A DNA stretch of 64,000 bases from a bacterium (GTDB lineage: Bacteria > Hydrothermota > UBA3072 > JAPDKE01), in NCBI GenBank assembly GCA_029258725.1, contig JAPDKE010000025.1:1-64000 (forward strand). Direction: 5' to 3'. A program made the translations under genes and the position numbers. The notes below the pieces were generated by a model, which had not been told where the DNA came from, searched no databases, and saw only the letters and a list, made by a program, of their open reading frames with translations. Of the stretch, positions 42,889 to 50,789 are shown piece after piece; within the stretch, counting starts at the first letter, position 1, and the number at the start of each line of letters is the position of its first letter.

Positions 42889-44545
42889 TTTCTCCTCCTT
42901 TTATCCTCCTGAGAACGAGAACGGTCTCAAATATCATCCAGAGTTCAAGCAGGAAAATGCATACCCCAACCGTGAACAGAAGCATGTTTTTCTCTGCATG
43001 AAATTTCAAAATATTTTTAACCATCGCCCATCCCGTCATTCCAATCATGAAGAGCATGGGAATTCCGGTGAAATAAAATGGTTTTCTGCGATACGCAAGG
43101 TAAATGGTTATAACCAGGAGGGAAAGACCTGCAAGCAACTGATTTACAGTTCCAAAAAGGGGCCAGAGTATGAGTGCCCCTTTCCCTCCTTTTTGAGAAA
43201 AGGCAAGCAATGCTGATGCACCAACAGCAATGAGGGTTGTAAGGTACCGATTCTTAATCCCTGAAAATTCTCCAACCACATACCTCTGAATCCTGGTTGC
43301 GGTATCAAGTGTTGTTCCTGCAAATGATACGATGAAAACACCCATTATGGTAACGGCAATCGCCTTTGGAATTTTGAGTGCAGCCAGAAGGTTTGAAGAC
43401 CCCTCAATGAATGCACTGAGTTTTGCTCCAAGACCGCTTGCTGCAACCCAGTCAGAATAATGGGCAAACCATGCCTCCCTTCCTGTCAAAAACCTTCCCT
43501 TGAAGTGATAACCCATCCCAAGCCCTGCCGCGATCGCAATTATTACAAGAACGGAAAGAACGCTCTCAAGCAACATTCCTCCATATCCAACAAAAAGCGC
43601 ATCCTCTTCCCTTTCAACCTGTTTTGAGGACGTTCCCGAACTCACAAGGCTGTGAAATCCCGATATTGCACCGCAGGCAATTATGACAAAAATAAAGGGA
43701 AGAATGGAAGGTGCACCAGGAGGTGATGGATTGCAGGAAGGAGCAACTATTGAGGGATGGGCAACCATAACCCCAAGGAAGAGCAAAAACATCACCACTG
43801 CAAGTTCGTGGGAGTTTATGAAGTCCCTGGGCTGGAGGAGAAGCCATACAGGCAGGATTGATGCTATATAGGAGTAAACAAAAAGGATAACAAGCCATGC
43901 CTCAATGGAGGGAAGTTTCAGGGGAAAATAGGCACCTATTATAACCGTGGCATACATGAGTATTATTGCGAGTATGGAAAGCCAGAAAATGTTTTTACCT
44001 TTCCGGTATGCAAGATATCCAACCATTACCGCTATTGGAATCTCCATCCACACCGGAAAAACAGAGGTGGGATAGAGTTTAAAGAGAACACCCATTATCA
44101 TTGCAAAGATTGCTATAACTATCCAGAGTTCAAAGAAGATTATGAGAAGGAAAAGAATCCTTGCCCTGGGCGTGATGAGTGAACCTGTAAGTTCTCCTAT
44201 GGATTTTCCTTCATTTCTCAGAGAAACAACAAGAGAACCAAAGTCATGAACCGCACCCATAAGAATTGCGCCAAAGACCACCCACAGAATCGCGGGAACC
44301 CATCCCCATATTATTGCTATTGCAGGTCCAACAATGGGACCGAGCCCTGCAATGGAGGTGAAGTGGTGTCCAAAGATTATCTCCTTCTTTGTGGGAACAT
44401 AGTCTATCCCATCCATCAATTTTCTTGAGGGAACATCTCCATTTTTCACGAGTTCAAAAATCCTTCCTGAAAGAAATCTTCCATAAAGGTTATATGCAAG
44501 TAAATATGTTATGATAAGAAGGAAGAGCAAAAGGAGGGAATTCAT
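42869..44545 (-). CDS. cstA: CstA-family transporter (carbon starvation protein)
   Basis: A 558-residue membrane protein with about 14-16 transmembrane segments. CstA features: DGIDYVPTKKEIIFGHHF, SIAGLGPIVGPAIAIIWGW, GAVHDFGSLVVSLR, ISGFHSLVSSGTSSKQ and FAGTTLDTATRIQR. Relatives import peptides or pyruvate under carbon limitation. It sits between a diguanylate cyclase and sfsA in a long operon with 4-nt overlap at the start (GGDEF stop). Its 3' end carries the strong Shine-Dalgarno used by sfsA. Confidence 0.95.
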   Translation of the reverse strand: MNSLLLLFLLIITYLLAYNLYGRFLSGRIFELVKNGDVPSRKLMDGIDYVPTKKEIIFGHHFTSIAGLGPIVGPAIAIIWGWVPAILWVVFGAILMGAVHDFGSLVVSLRNEGKSIGELTGSLITPRARILFLLIIFFELWIVIAIFAMIMGVLFKLYPTSVFPVWMEIPIAVMVGYLAYRKGKNIFWLSILAIILMYATVIIGAYFPLKLPSIEAWLVILFVYSYIASILPVWLLLQPRDFINSHELAVVMFLLFLGVMVAHPSIVAPSCNPSPPGAPSILPFIFVIIACGAISGFHSLVSSGTSSKQVEREEDALFVGYGGMLLESVLSVLVIIAIAAGLGMGYHFKGRFLTGREAWFAHYSDWVAASGLGAKLSAFIEGSSNLLAALKIPKAIAVTIMGVFIVSFAGTTLDTATRIQRYVVGEFSGIKNRYLTTLIAVGASALLAFSQKGGKGALILWPLFGTVNQLLAGLSLLVITIYLAYRRKPFYFTGIPMLFMIGMTGWAMVKNILKFHAEKNMLLFTVGVCIFLLELWMIFETVLVLRRIKGGETGGDIS

Positions 44546-46059
44546 GTTACAACCTTATCCTTTCCAAGTTTCTTTGCCCTGTAAAGTGCATCATCAACCT
44601 TCCTCATGAGTGTTTTGAGTTCCTTACCATCATCCGGGTGTGAAACAACACCCATGGATGCGGTGAGGGGGATTCCTACTTTTTTTGCATAAGATTTTAT
44701 CTTCCTTGCCTTTTTTATCCCCTCTTTTATTTTTTCTCCTACCTTTTTTGCCTCCTCTTTTGAAACCTCAGGCATAACCACCACAAACTCGTCCCCTCCA
44801 TATCTTATGAGTGTGTCCCTTTTCTTTATTTCCTTACCCACAATCCTCACAACCTCCTTCAGGATTTTATCCCCTGTGATGTGTCCCAGGCTGTCGTTGA
44901 ATGCCTTGAAGTTATCAAGGTCTATGAAGAGAATGGAAAATCTTTTCTTTTCTTTCAAAAGATGCTTTATCTCATCCTGAAGAACCCTGTGATTGTATGC
45001 CCCGGTTAATGGGTCTGTTATCGCCATTCTTTCAACCTTCTCGTAAAGTGACGCATTCTCAAGCGCAACCGAAATAAACGATGCAAGTATTTTCAGAACC
45101 TCAAGGTCGCTTTCATCAAGGGAATTTGCACCGAACTTTTCAACATCAAGAACACCGATAACTTTTCCTTTTGACTTTATTGGAACGGCTATCTCGGACT
45201 TTCCTATACTTCTATTCCCAACATAGAGTGGTTCCTTCCTCACATCAGGAACAAGCATGGGCTCCCCTGTTTTGTAAACCATGTAGGTAACTCCCCTCTC
45301 AGGACCTATCTCCTTCTCAGCCTTTTTCATATCAATATCAGGATATCCGGCATGAACCTTTATTCTGAGCCTCCCCCTTTCGGGAAGCAGTATTGCAACA
45401 TTCAAATAGTTGAGCCTTGACCGTATTGCCTCAACCACCTGGGGAAGAAGAATGTCCGTTCTCATTATTCTTCCTATCATTGACGCAACCTCATAAACAA
45501 CCCCTACCTTTTCAAGGGTGTGTTTCTCCTCCTCAACCATCTTTGCGTTCTCTATCGCCTTTGCTATGAGGGGAAGCAAAAGATTTAAGAGTTTTATCCT
45601 CTTCCCCATGGACATCACCTTTCCATCCGGGGATGTCCCTTCAAGAACACCCAGTATTTCTTCTTTTCTAATAATGGGAACTATTATGGTATCATCATCA
45701 GGCATGAATACATTCCCGATTTTATCCGCCTCCTTTATTCTTTCCTCAAGCTCCTGAATGGGAATCCTGTATCTTTTCAGGTCCTCAAAGGATGTGCCCG
45801 TTATCCCCACTGCCTCTATTCTTTCCAGCCACCGTTTTTTCTCATCAAGCAATCCTATCATAACCGTTTTAAATCCTAACCTCTCCCTTATCTCCTCTGC
45901 AATCATCCTCAGCATGCCTGGAAGGTCCTGGATGGATGCCTGGAGCAACCAGGAAAATTCTTTAATCAGCTCTTTTTCTTCCTCACTCAGTTTATGTCTT
46001 TTCCAGAAATAGGCGCAGAGTCCCAAAACAGCAATAAAAAGAAAAAGAAGCAGGTTCAT
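44542..46059 (-). CDS. Diguanylate cyclase with tandem GAF domains
   Basis: A 505-residue protein: an N-terminal membrane helix (LLLFLFIAVLGLCAYFW), two GAF domains (~40-170 and ~190-340; ERGVTYMVYKTGEPMLVPDV, SEIAVPIKSKGKVIGVLDVE), then a GGDEF domain (~345-505) with DPLTGAYNHRVLQDE, FIDLDNFKAFND and the intact active-site RYGGDEFVVVMPE near 417. No obvious RxxD inhibitory site was noticed. Makes cyclic di-GMP in response to a ligand of the GAF domains. Co-transcribed with an ABC exporter and cstA, 4-nt overlaps at both ends. Confidence 0.93.
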   Translation of the reverse strand: MNLLLFLFIAVLGLCAYFWKRHKLSEEEKELIKEFSWLLQASIQDLPGMLRMIAEEIRERLGFKTVMIGLLDEKKRWLERIEAVGITGTSFEDLKRYRIPIQELEERIKEADKIGNVFMPDDDTIIVPIIRKEEILGVLEGTSPDGKVMSMGKRIKLLNLLLPLIAKAIENAKMVEEEKHTLEKVGVVYEVASMIGRIMRTDILLPQVVEAIRSRLNYLNVAILLPERGRLRIKVHAGYPDIDMKKAEKEIGPERGVTYMVYKTGEPMLVPDVRKEPLYVGNRSIGKSEIAVPIKSKGKVIGVLDVEKFGANSLDESDLEVLKILASFISVALENASLYEKVERMAITDPLTGAYNHRVLQDEIKHLLKEKKRFSILFIDLDNFKAFNDSLGHITGDKILKEVVRIVGKEIKKRDTLIRYGGDEFVVVMPEVSKEEAKKVGEKIKEGIKKARKIKSYAKKVGIPLTASMGVVSHPDDGKELKTLMRKVDDALYRAKKLGKDKVVT

Positions 46060-47687
46060 TCTCCCTCCAGGATTATCTCTTTTTCTCCAGTCCCGCCTCG
46101 ATGAGAAACATAGAAGACAATTCTCCCATTCATTGCCTTTTTCACAGCATTCAGAACCCTTTTCTCCATCCCTCTATCCATCTGCGATGTTGCCTCATCA
46201 AGGATTAAAACCTCTGGCTCTCTCAAAAGAGCCCTTGCTATCTCTACAACCTGCCTCTCTCCCCCCGATAAATTCTCTATTAATTTATCATAACCCCTGC
46301 AAAAATTCAACATCAAATCTTCAAATCCCCATTCTTTGAGTTTTTCCTTCGCCTTTTTTTCGTCCTCAACAAGAAGATTCTCCATGAGTGTCCCACGGAA
46401 GATGAAGGGTTCCTGGGAGACAAGAGAAAGGTGTTTCCTCAAAGATTTGCATGAGATCTTTTCCATATCCTTCCCGTTTATGAAAATTCTTCCGGATGAT
46501 GGCTTTATGTATCCCAGGATGAGATCAAACAGGGTTGTTTTACCTGCACCGCTTCTTCCCTTCACATTTACCCATTCTCCTTTCTTAACCTCAAAACTCA
46601 CTCCATCAAGTATTCTTTTTCCATCACTTTCATAGGTAACATTATCAAATACTATTTCTTCAATTTTTTCTATTTTTTCTCCCTCCTCCCTTTCGGGCTC
46701 CATCTCCAGGACCTCTTTAATTCTCATAAAACTTCCCCTTCCCTTTTCAATAAATCCTTTTGCCTTTCCCAGGATTTTCACAGGATGAATGGAAGAAACA
46801 CTTGCGGCAAGGAAAATAAGAAACCGGTCAAGAGGAAGGATACCATGAAGGATTAAAAATCCACCGTAAAAGAGAACCACACACGCAACAAGGGCCGAAA
46901 ATATCTCATTAAGGGATGGGGTAAGGGAAAAGTAGGCCCACAGACTCCCGGAGGTTGAGTAGAGTTTCTCATTCTCCCGGGAGAATCTCTCTGTGAATTC
47001 AGGAATGTAGAGTTTGAAAACCCTTGGATTCTTGAAAGCATCTGAAAGCGCGGAGTTTACTCTACCCTTTTCTTCCTGAACCCTTTTTGAAAGGTCTCTT
47101 ATCTTCCTTCCACACCATCCGGTAAAAATGAACACAACCGGAATGACTATAAGCACAGTTAAAAACAGTCTCCAGGATGCCCATAGAGAAAGGAAAAGGT
47201 AGACAAGAATGAGTAAAAGCGACTTCGTAAACTCAACCACCCCATCCGAAATTAAAAGTCTTGTCTGCTCAACATCGTTGAGAACAAGAGAAAGAAAATC
47301 CCCTTCCTTTCTCTTTCTCAAACACGGAAGGGGAAGAGAAAGAATGTGAGTGTAAACCTCCCTTCTCAGGTCTTTTAAAAGTTTTTCTTCCAGAATTCTC
47401 CCTAAATAGAGAAGGGTAAAGTAAGAAAACCCTCTCAAAAGAAAAAGGGAAAGGAGAAAGAGGGTGAGTCTTGTAAGAGAGTGAATTTTATTTCCCTGAA
47501 GAATCCACGAGGTGAGTTTTTCAAGAAAAATGGGAGGGGAGGTCTCTTTTCCAAACAAAATGGAAACAAGAGGAGTTATGAGTTCTATGGTCACACCGTT
47601 GAGAATAACATAAATAATAAGGGAAAGGAAAAGAAGAGAAAGGAGAAAGGAATATTTTTTCAGGATGTGAGAAACTCCCGTGCCCAT
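46056..47687 (-). CDS. ABC exporter (fused permease-ATPase, MsbA-like)
   Basis: A 543-residue half-transporter. Six transmembrane helices in the first ~310 residues, then a nucleotide-binding domain with GRSGAGKTTL (~375), Q-loop SLVSQEPFIF, signature LSGGERQ (~470), Walker B VLILDEATS (~492) and switch SHRGG. Functions as a dimer, likely exporting lipid, lipid-linked glycan or peptide. Overlaps the preceding unknown gene by 28 bp, with a weak AAAGG ahead of the ATG. The C-terminal tail after the switch His is very short (~14 residues). Confidence 0.92.
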   Translation of the reverse strand: MGTGVSHILKKYSFLLSLLFLSLIIYVILNGVTIELITPLVSILFGKETSPPIFLEKLTSWILQGNKIHSLTRLTLFLLSLFLLRGFSYFTLLYLGRILEEKLLKDLRREVYTHILSLPLPCLRKRKEGDFLSLVLNDVEQTRLLISDGVVEFTKSLLLILVYLFLSLWASWRLFLTVLIVIPVVFIFTGWCGRKIRDLSKRVQEEKGRVNSALSDAFKNPRVFKLYIPEFTERFSRENEKLYSTSGSLWAYFSLTPSLNEIFSALVACVVLFYGGFLILHGILPLDRFLIFLAASVSSIHPVKILGKAKGFIEKGRGSFMRIKEVLEMEPEREEGEKIEKIEEIVFDNVTYESDGKRILDGVSFEVKKGEWVNVKGRSGAGKTTLFDLILGYIKPSSGRIFINGKDMEKISCKSLRKHLSLVSQEPFIFRGTLMENLLVEDEKKAKEKLKEWGFEDLMLNFCRGYDKLIENLSGGERQVVEIARALLREPEVLILDEATSQMDRGMEKRVLNAVKKAMNGRIVFYVSHRGGTGEKEIILEGE

Positions 47688-48334
47688 CCTTTCAGTGCCT
47701 TGAGGCTTCTGTATCTCACAACATCCATCCCATCCCTTTCAAGTGGAAGCCAGGCAGAAGAGGGAGCAAGAACAATAAAGGGAATGGAGGAAAGATAAAT
47801 GGACGAGAGTTCAGGATTGAGGTCCATTATCACCTTCTCAGGATGGGGAGGATATTCCTCCAGAATTTCCCTTATTTCAGGATTTTCAATAATAAAGTGC
47901 CTTTTTTCCTTTCTTTTTTTACTCCGATGGTAATGCACCGAAACCCCAAGAAGTCTGCCTATAAATGCAAGCATTGATGGAAAATCCTTTCCCCTTATTT
48001 CCAGATTATGATAAACTGAAGGAAACACTCCCATCCTGACGGGTGCTGGGGAAAGGATGGTTTCCGGTCCCAGATTTATAAAGACATCGTGTTCTGGAAG
48101 TTCCTCTTTTGGTTTGAAAACAACCATTCTTTCAAAAATTTTTTCATATATTCCCGCCTCCTCATCATTCACAACTCCTGTGCATGTATACTTTTTTTCA
48201 AGTTCTTTTATAAACGGTGGTAGAAAACCCGAAAGATAGGGTTCAGGGGGACGCACAAGAATATTCCCGGGAGGTGAAAGTGGAAACGTTATTCTCTCCC
48301 CTCTTTTCTTTATTCTGAATAAAAGCCCCTTCAC
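47660..48334 (-). CDS. Unknown protein, faintly GT9-like
   Basis: A 224-residue soluble protein not confidently recognised. The order GNILVRPPEPY (near 24), FLPPFIKELEKKYTC, VVNDEEAGIYEKIF, HDVFINLGPE and MGVFPSVYHNLEI faintly recalls ADP-heptose-type (GT9) glycosyltransferases, but the C-terminal donor site motifs are missing and the protein is about two thirds of normal GT9 length. It starts in 4-nt overlap with recR and its end lies inside the ABC exporter gene, so a role with that exporter is possible. Confidence 0.6.
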   Translation of the reverse strand: MKGLLFRIKKRGERITFPLSPPGNILVRPPEPYLSGFLPPFIKELEKKYTCTGVVNDEEAGIYEKIFERMVVFKPKEELPEHDVFINLGPETILSPAPVRMGVFPSVYHNLEIRGKDFPSMLAFIGRLLGVSVHYHRSKKRKEKRHFIIENPEIREILEEYPPHPEKVIMDLNPELSSIYLSSIPFIVLAPSSAWLPLERDGMDVVRYRSLKALKGWAREFLTS

Positions 48335-48909
48335 AGTTCCTTCCTCCCCTCAAGGGCCCTGGAGAGGGTGATACTGTCGGCAAGGTCTATGGAACTTCCA
48401 GGAGGCAATCCCCGTGCAATCCTTGTCACCTTAATCCCTTTCTCCTTCAGGCGATGCGTGAGGTAAATGGCGGTTGCCTCTCCCTCTGCTGTTGGATTTG
48501 TTGCTATTATCACCTCCTCCATGCCTTCAAGCCTCTCCATGAGTTCATCTATTCTCAAATCCTCAGGTCCTATTCCATCAACGGGAGATATAACCCCTCC
48601 AAGCACGTGATAGTATCCATGATAAACCCCTGTCTGTTCAATAACGGGAATGTCCATCGGGTCTTCCACCACGCATATTTTCTTCTCCCTCTTTTCATCC
48701 CTGCATATTTTACACGGGTCCTCCTCGGTTATTCCCCCGCACACCGAACAGAACCTCACCTTCTCCATTACCTCCTTTATTCCATTCGCAATCTTTTCTG
48801 CAAGTTCTCTCTTTTTGAGCAGGTAAAAAACTATCCTTCTTGCGGTTTTTTTACCTATGGAGGGAAGTGCCTCAAGCGATTCAATAAGTTTCTTAAAGGA
48901 TTCCGTCAA
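48331..48909 (-). CDS. recR: Recombination mediator RecR
   Basis: A 192-residue RecR: HhH motif LEALPSIGKKTARRI, four-Cys zinc finger CSVCGGITEEDPCKIC, Toprim domain with ICVVEDPMDIPVIEQTG and GVISPVDGIGPE, ATNPTAEGEATAIYL. Acts with RecFO to load RecA at gaps. TTG start: TTGA overlaps the dnaX stop, with GGGAGGTGG 7 nt upstream as ribosome site. The dnaX-recR pairing is a classic bacterial arrangement. Confidence 0.96.
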   Translation of the reverse strand: MTESFKKLIESLEALPSIGKKTARRIVFYLLKKRELAEKIANGIKEVMEKVRFCSVCGGITEEDPCKICRDEKREKKICVVEDPMDIPVIEQTGVYHGYYHVLGGVISPVDGIGPEDLRIDELMERLEGMEEVIIATNPTAEGEATAIYLTHRLKEKGIKVTRIARGLPPGSSIDLADSITLSRALEGRKEL

Positions 48910-50378
48910 TACACCACCTCCCCATCAAGTTCCTCTTTTATCATTTTCACAATCTCGTGCTCAACAAGGGGGACAAACTCCTTTCCCTCAACCACAAACT
49001 CCATCTTAACCTCCTTTCCGCATACCGCCCTGAGATGTTCCTCAAATTTCCTGGTAAAGGTCTCGTCCATTCCCAGCATGGTGAACTTTTCCTCCGTTAT
49101 CTTGACCCTGAGAACCCTGCCATCGTAGGAAATGGGATGGAGAGAAGAAAATATGTTCCTTGCAGCGGGTCTTTCATTTTTCTCTATTCTTTCCTTGAGC
49201 CTCTCCCATACCGAAAGAAGTGTATCCTCCTTTACTTCCTCCCGTATTTCCTCTTTTTTCTCCACCGGCTTTTCCATCCTTTGGGTTTTTTCTTTTGCAA
49301 TCAGTTCCTCTATCCTGGTTATTTCAGGATATCTTGCAAGTTTCATGAGTTCAACCTGAACAATGGCAGTTGTATATGGTACCTGTTTTAATCTTCTTTC
49401 CAGAGAAATCACCTGATTTAACATGTAAAGAATCTGGTCTTCATTCAGTCTTTCTGCTTTTGGCTTGAGCAGTTCATCCTCCTCAATCCCAAGGCGAACA
49501 TGGAGCAGTTTTTCAAAAAAGTCAATGAGCCCTCTTGTAACCTCCCCCCAGTCCACCCCTCTTCTTGAAAGTTCAGTAATCCTTTCTGCAATCTTTTTAT
49601 CATCCCTGTCAAGTATGGCATTGAGCATATCAAGATAAAACTTCTCATCCATTATCCCGAATACCTCTTTTATGTCCTTTTCCGTTATCTTTCCCCCGCA
49701 GTATGTGTTCAACTGGTCAAGCATTCCCTCAGCATCCCTTAAACTTCCATCCGCCCTTTTTGCAATGAGTTTCAGTGCATCGTCGTCTATTTCTATTTTT
49801 TCCTTTTCCTTTATCTCGTAAAGCTGGGTGAATATTTCATCGGTGGTGAGCCTTCTGAAGTCAAACCTCTGGCATCTTGAGAGGATGGTTGATGGAATGC
49901 GATGAGGTTCTGTGGTTGCGAAGATGAAAATAAGATAGGGAGGGGGTTCCTCAAGAATCTTCAAAAGGGCATTGAATGCCTCTTTGGTGAGCATGTGGAC
50001 CTCATCTATTATGTAAATTTTGTATCTTGTCCTTGCAGGGGGATAGAATGCATTTTCCCTCAACCCCCTTACTTCATCAATTCCCCTGTGGGATGCACCA
50101 TCTATTTCGGCAACATCAACGCTTCTTCCTTCCGTTATTTCCCTGCATATTGAGCATTCATTGCATGGTTCCTGTGAAATCCCATGCTCGCAGTTAACCG
50201 CCTTTGAGAGAATTCTTGCAACTGTTGTTTTCCCCACCCCCCTGGGTCCTGCGAATAGATAGGCGTGGGCAACCTTTTTATCCCTGAGGGCGTTTTTCAG
50301 GGTTCTTATAACGTGCTCCTGCCCTCTCACATCCTCAAATCTCTGTGGTCTGTATTTTCTTGCAAGAACGAGGTACAT
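48906..50378 (-). CDS. dnaX: DNA polymerase III subunit gamma/tau
   Basis: A 490-residue DnaX. LARKYRPQRFEDVRGQEHV opens the AAA+ module; GPRGVGKTTVARIL near 44; zinc-binding Cys cluster (NCEHGISQEPCNECSIC); IIDEVHMLTKEAFNALLKIL; ILSRCQRFDFRRLT sensor/arginine finger. The C-terminal third is helical and charged, as in tau. An A6-G stretch at 49254-49259 (minus strand) is not in the register needed for -1 frameshifting. Begins 19 nt after the SRP RNA with AAGGAGC as ribosome site and no promoter of its own visible. Confidence 0.96.
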   Translation of the reverse strand: MYLVLARKYRPQRFEDVRGQEHVIRTLKNALRDKKVAHAYLFAGPRGVGKTTVARILSKAVNCEHGISQEPCNECSICREITEGRSVDVAEIDGASHRGIDEVRGLRENAFYPPARTRYKIYIIDEVHMLTKEAFNALLKILEEPPPYLIFIFATTEPHRIPSTILSRCQRFDFRRLTTDEIFTQLYEIKEKEKIEIDDDALKLIAKRADGSLRDAEGMLDQLNTYCGGKITEKDIKEVFGIMDEKFYLDMLNAILDRDDKKIAERITELSRRGVDWGEVTRGLIDFFEKLLHVRLGIEEDELLKPKAERLNEDQILYMLNQVISLERRLKQVPYTTAIVQVELMKLARYPEITRIEELIAKEKTQRMEKPVEKKEEIREEVKEDTLLSVWERLKERIEKNERPAARNIFSSLHPISYDGRVLRVKITEEKFTMLGMDETFTRKFEEHLRAVCGKEVKMEFVVEGKEFVPLVEHEIVKMIKEELDGEVVY

Positions 50379-50397
50379 TTTTGCTCCTTATTTTTAT

Positions 50398-50672
50398 GCC
50401 AGCCGTGCACCCGGCTTCGACCTCCTCCTTCCCCGGGGTACCCAGGGGTTAAGGCTCCAGTCAGGCTACCCTCCATCAGCAGGAGGAACTCCTTACCGTT
50501 GCTCCCTTCCGGGCCTGGCGGGGTTCGGAGCCCTCTGCTATGGAGGACCCGACCTTCATCGCCCTCCCCTGAGCCCTTCCGGAAAAGGAAGGGCCTCGGC
50601 TCGGGAATTCAGCCCCGCTATGGCGGATTGCGGGTTCAGGGCACCGCCAGCTCCCCGCTTAGCACGGCTGGC
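50398..50672 (-). ncRNA. ffs: Signal recognition particle RNA, long (Alu-containing) form
   Basis: About 275 nt on the minus strand. The two ends pair exactly (GCCAGCCGTGC at the 5' end, GCACGGCTGGC at the 3' end). The apical SRP54-binding hairpin is in the middle (plus 50499-50523; minus reads GGCCCGGAAGGGAGCA with the GGAA tetraloop), and the 5' part reads like an Alu domain (GGTGCCCTGAACCCGCAATC, then ATAGCGGGG). This is the Bacillus/Thermotoga-like large type, not the 4.5S form. With Ffh it targets nascent membrane and secreted proteins. It fills most of the gap between dnaX and 50790. Confidence 0.95.
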
Positions 50673-50678
50673 ATGTAA

Positions 50679-50707
50679 AATATAACCTTATTTCCACAGT
50701 CTGTCAA
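50679..50707 (-). promoter_or_regulatory. Promoter of SRP RNA (and probably the dnaX operon)
   Basis: Minus strand: TTGACA (50707-50702), 17-nt spacer, TATATT (50684-50679), then 6 nt to the G that opens the RNA terminal helix at 50672. The exact fit supports the 5' end call and calibrates the -10 to start distance (6-7 nt) for this organism. Confidence 0.85.
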
Positions 50708-50753
50708 GGAATGGCATTTGAATAAGGGAAAAACCCCAAAAACTCCAGGGTGC

Positions 50754-50782
50754 TTGACAGTTCAGGAGTAAGGTCTTATACT
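50754..50782 (+). promoter_or_regulatory. Promoter of O-antigen ligase-like gene, leaderless type
   Basis: TTGACA (50754-50759), 17-nt spacer, TATACT (50777-50782), 7 nt, ATG 50790. Gap CCACCCG has no purine-rich ribosome site. Confidence 0.8.
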
Positions 50783-50789
50783 CCACCCG

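Noticed and set aside
49250-49262. Possible dnaX slippery site (A6 then G on the minus strand)
   Set aside because: The run starts at a codon boundary (AAA AAA GAG), not in the A-AAA-AAG register for -1 slippage, and six A residues are few for transcriptional slippage.
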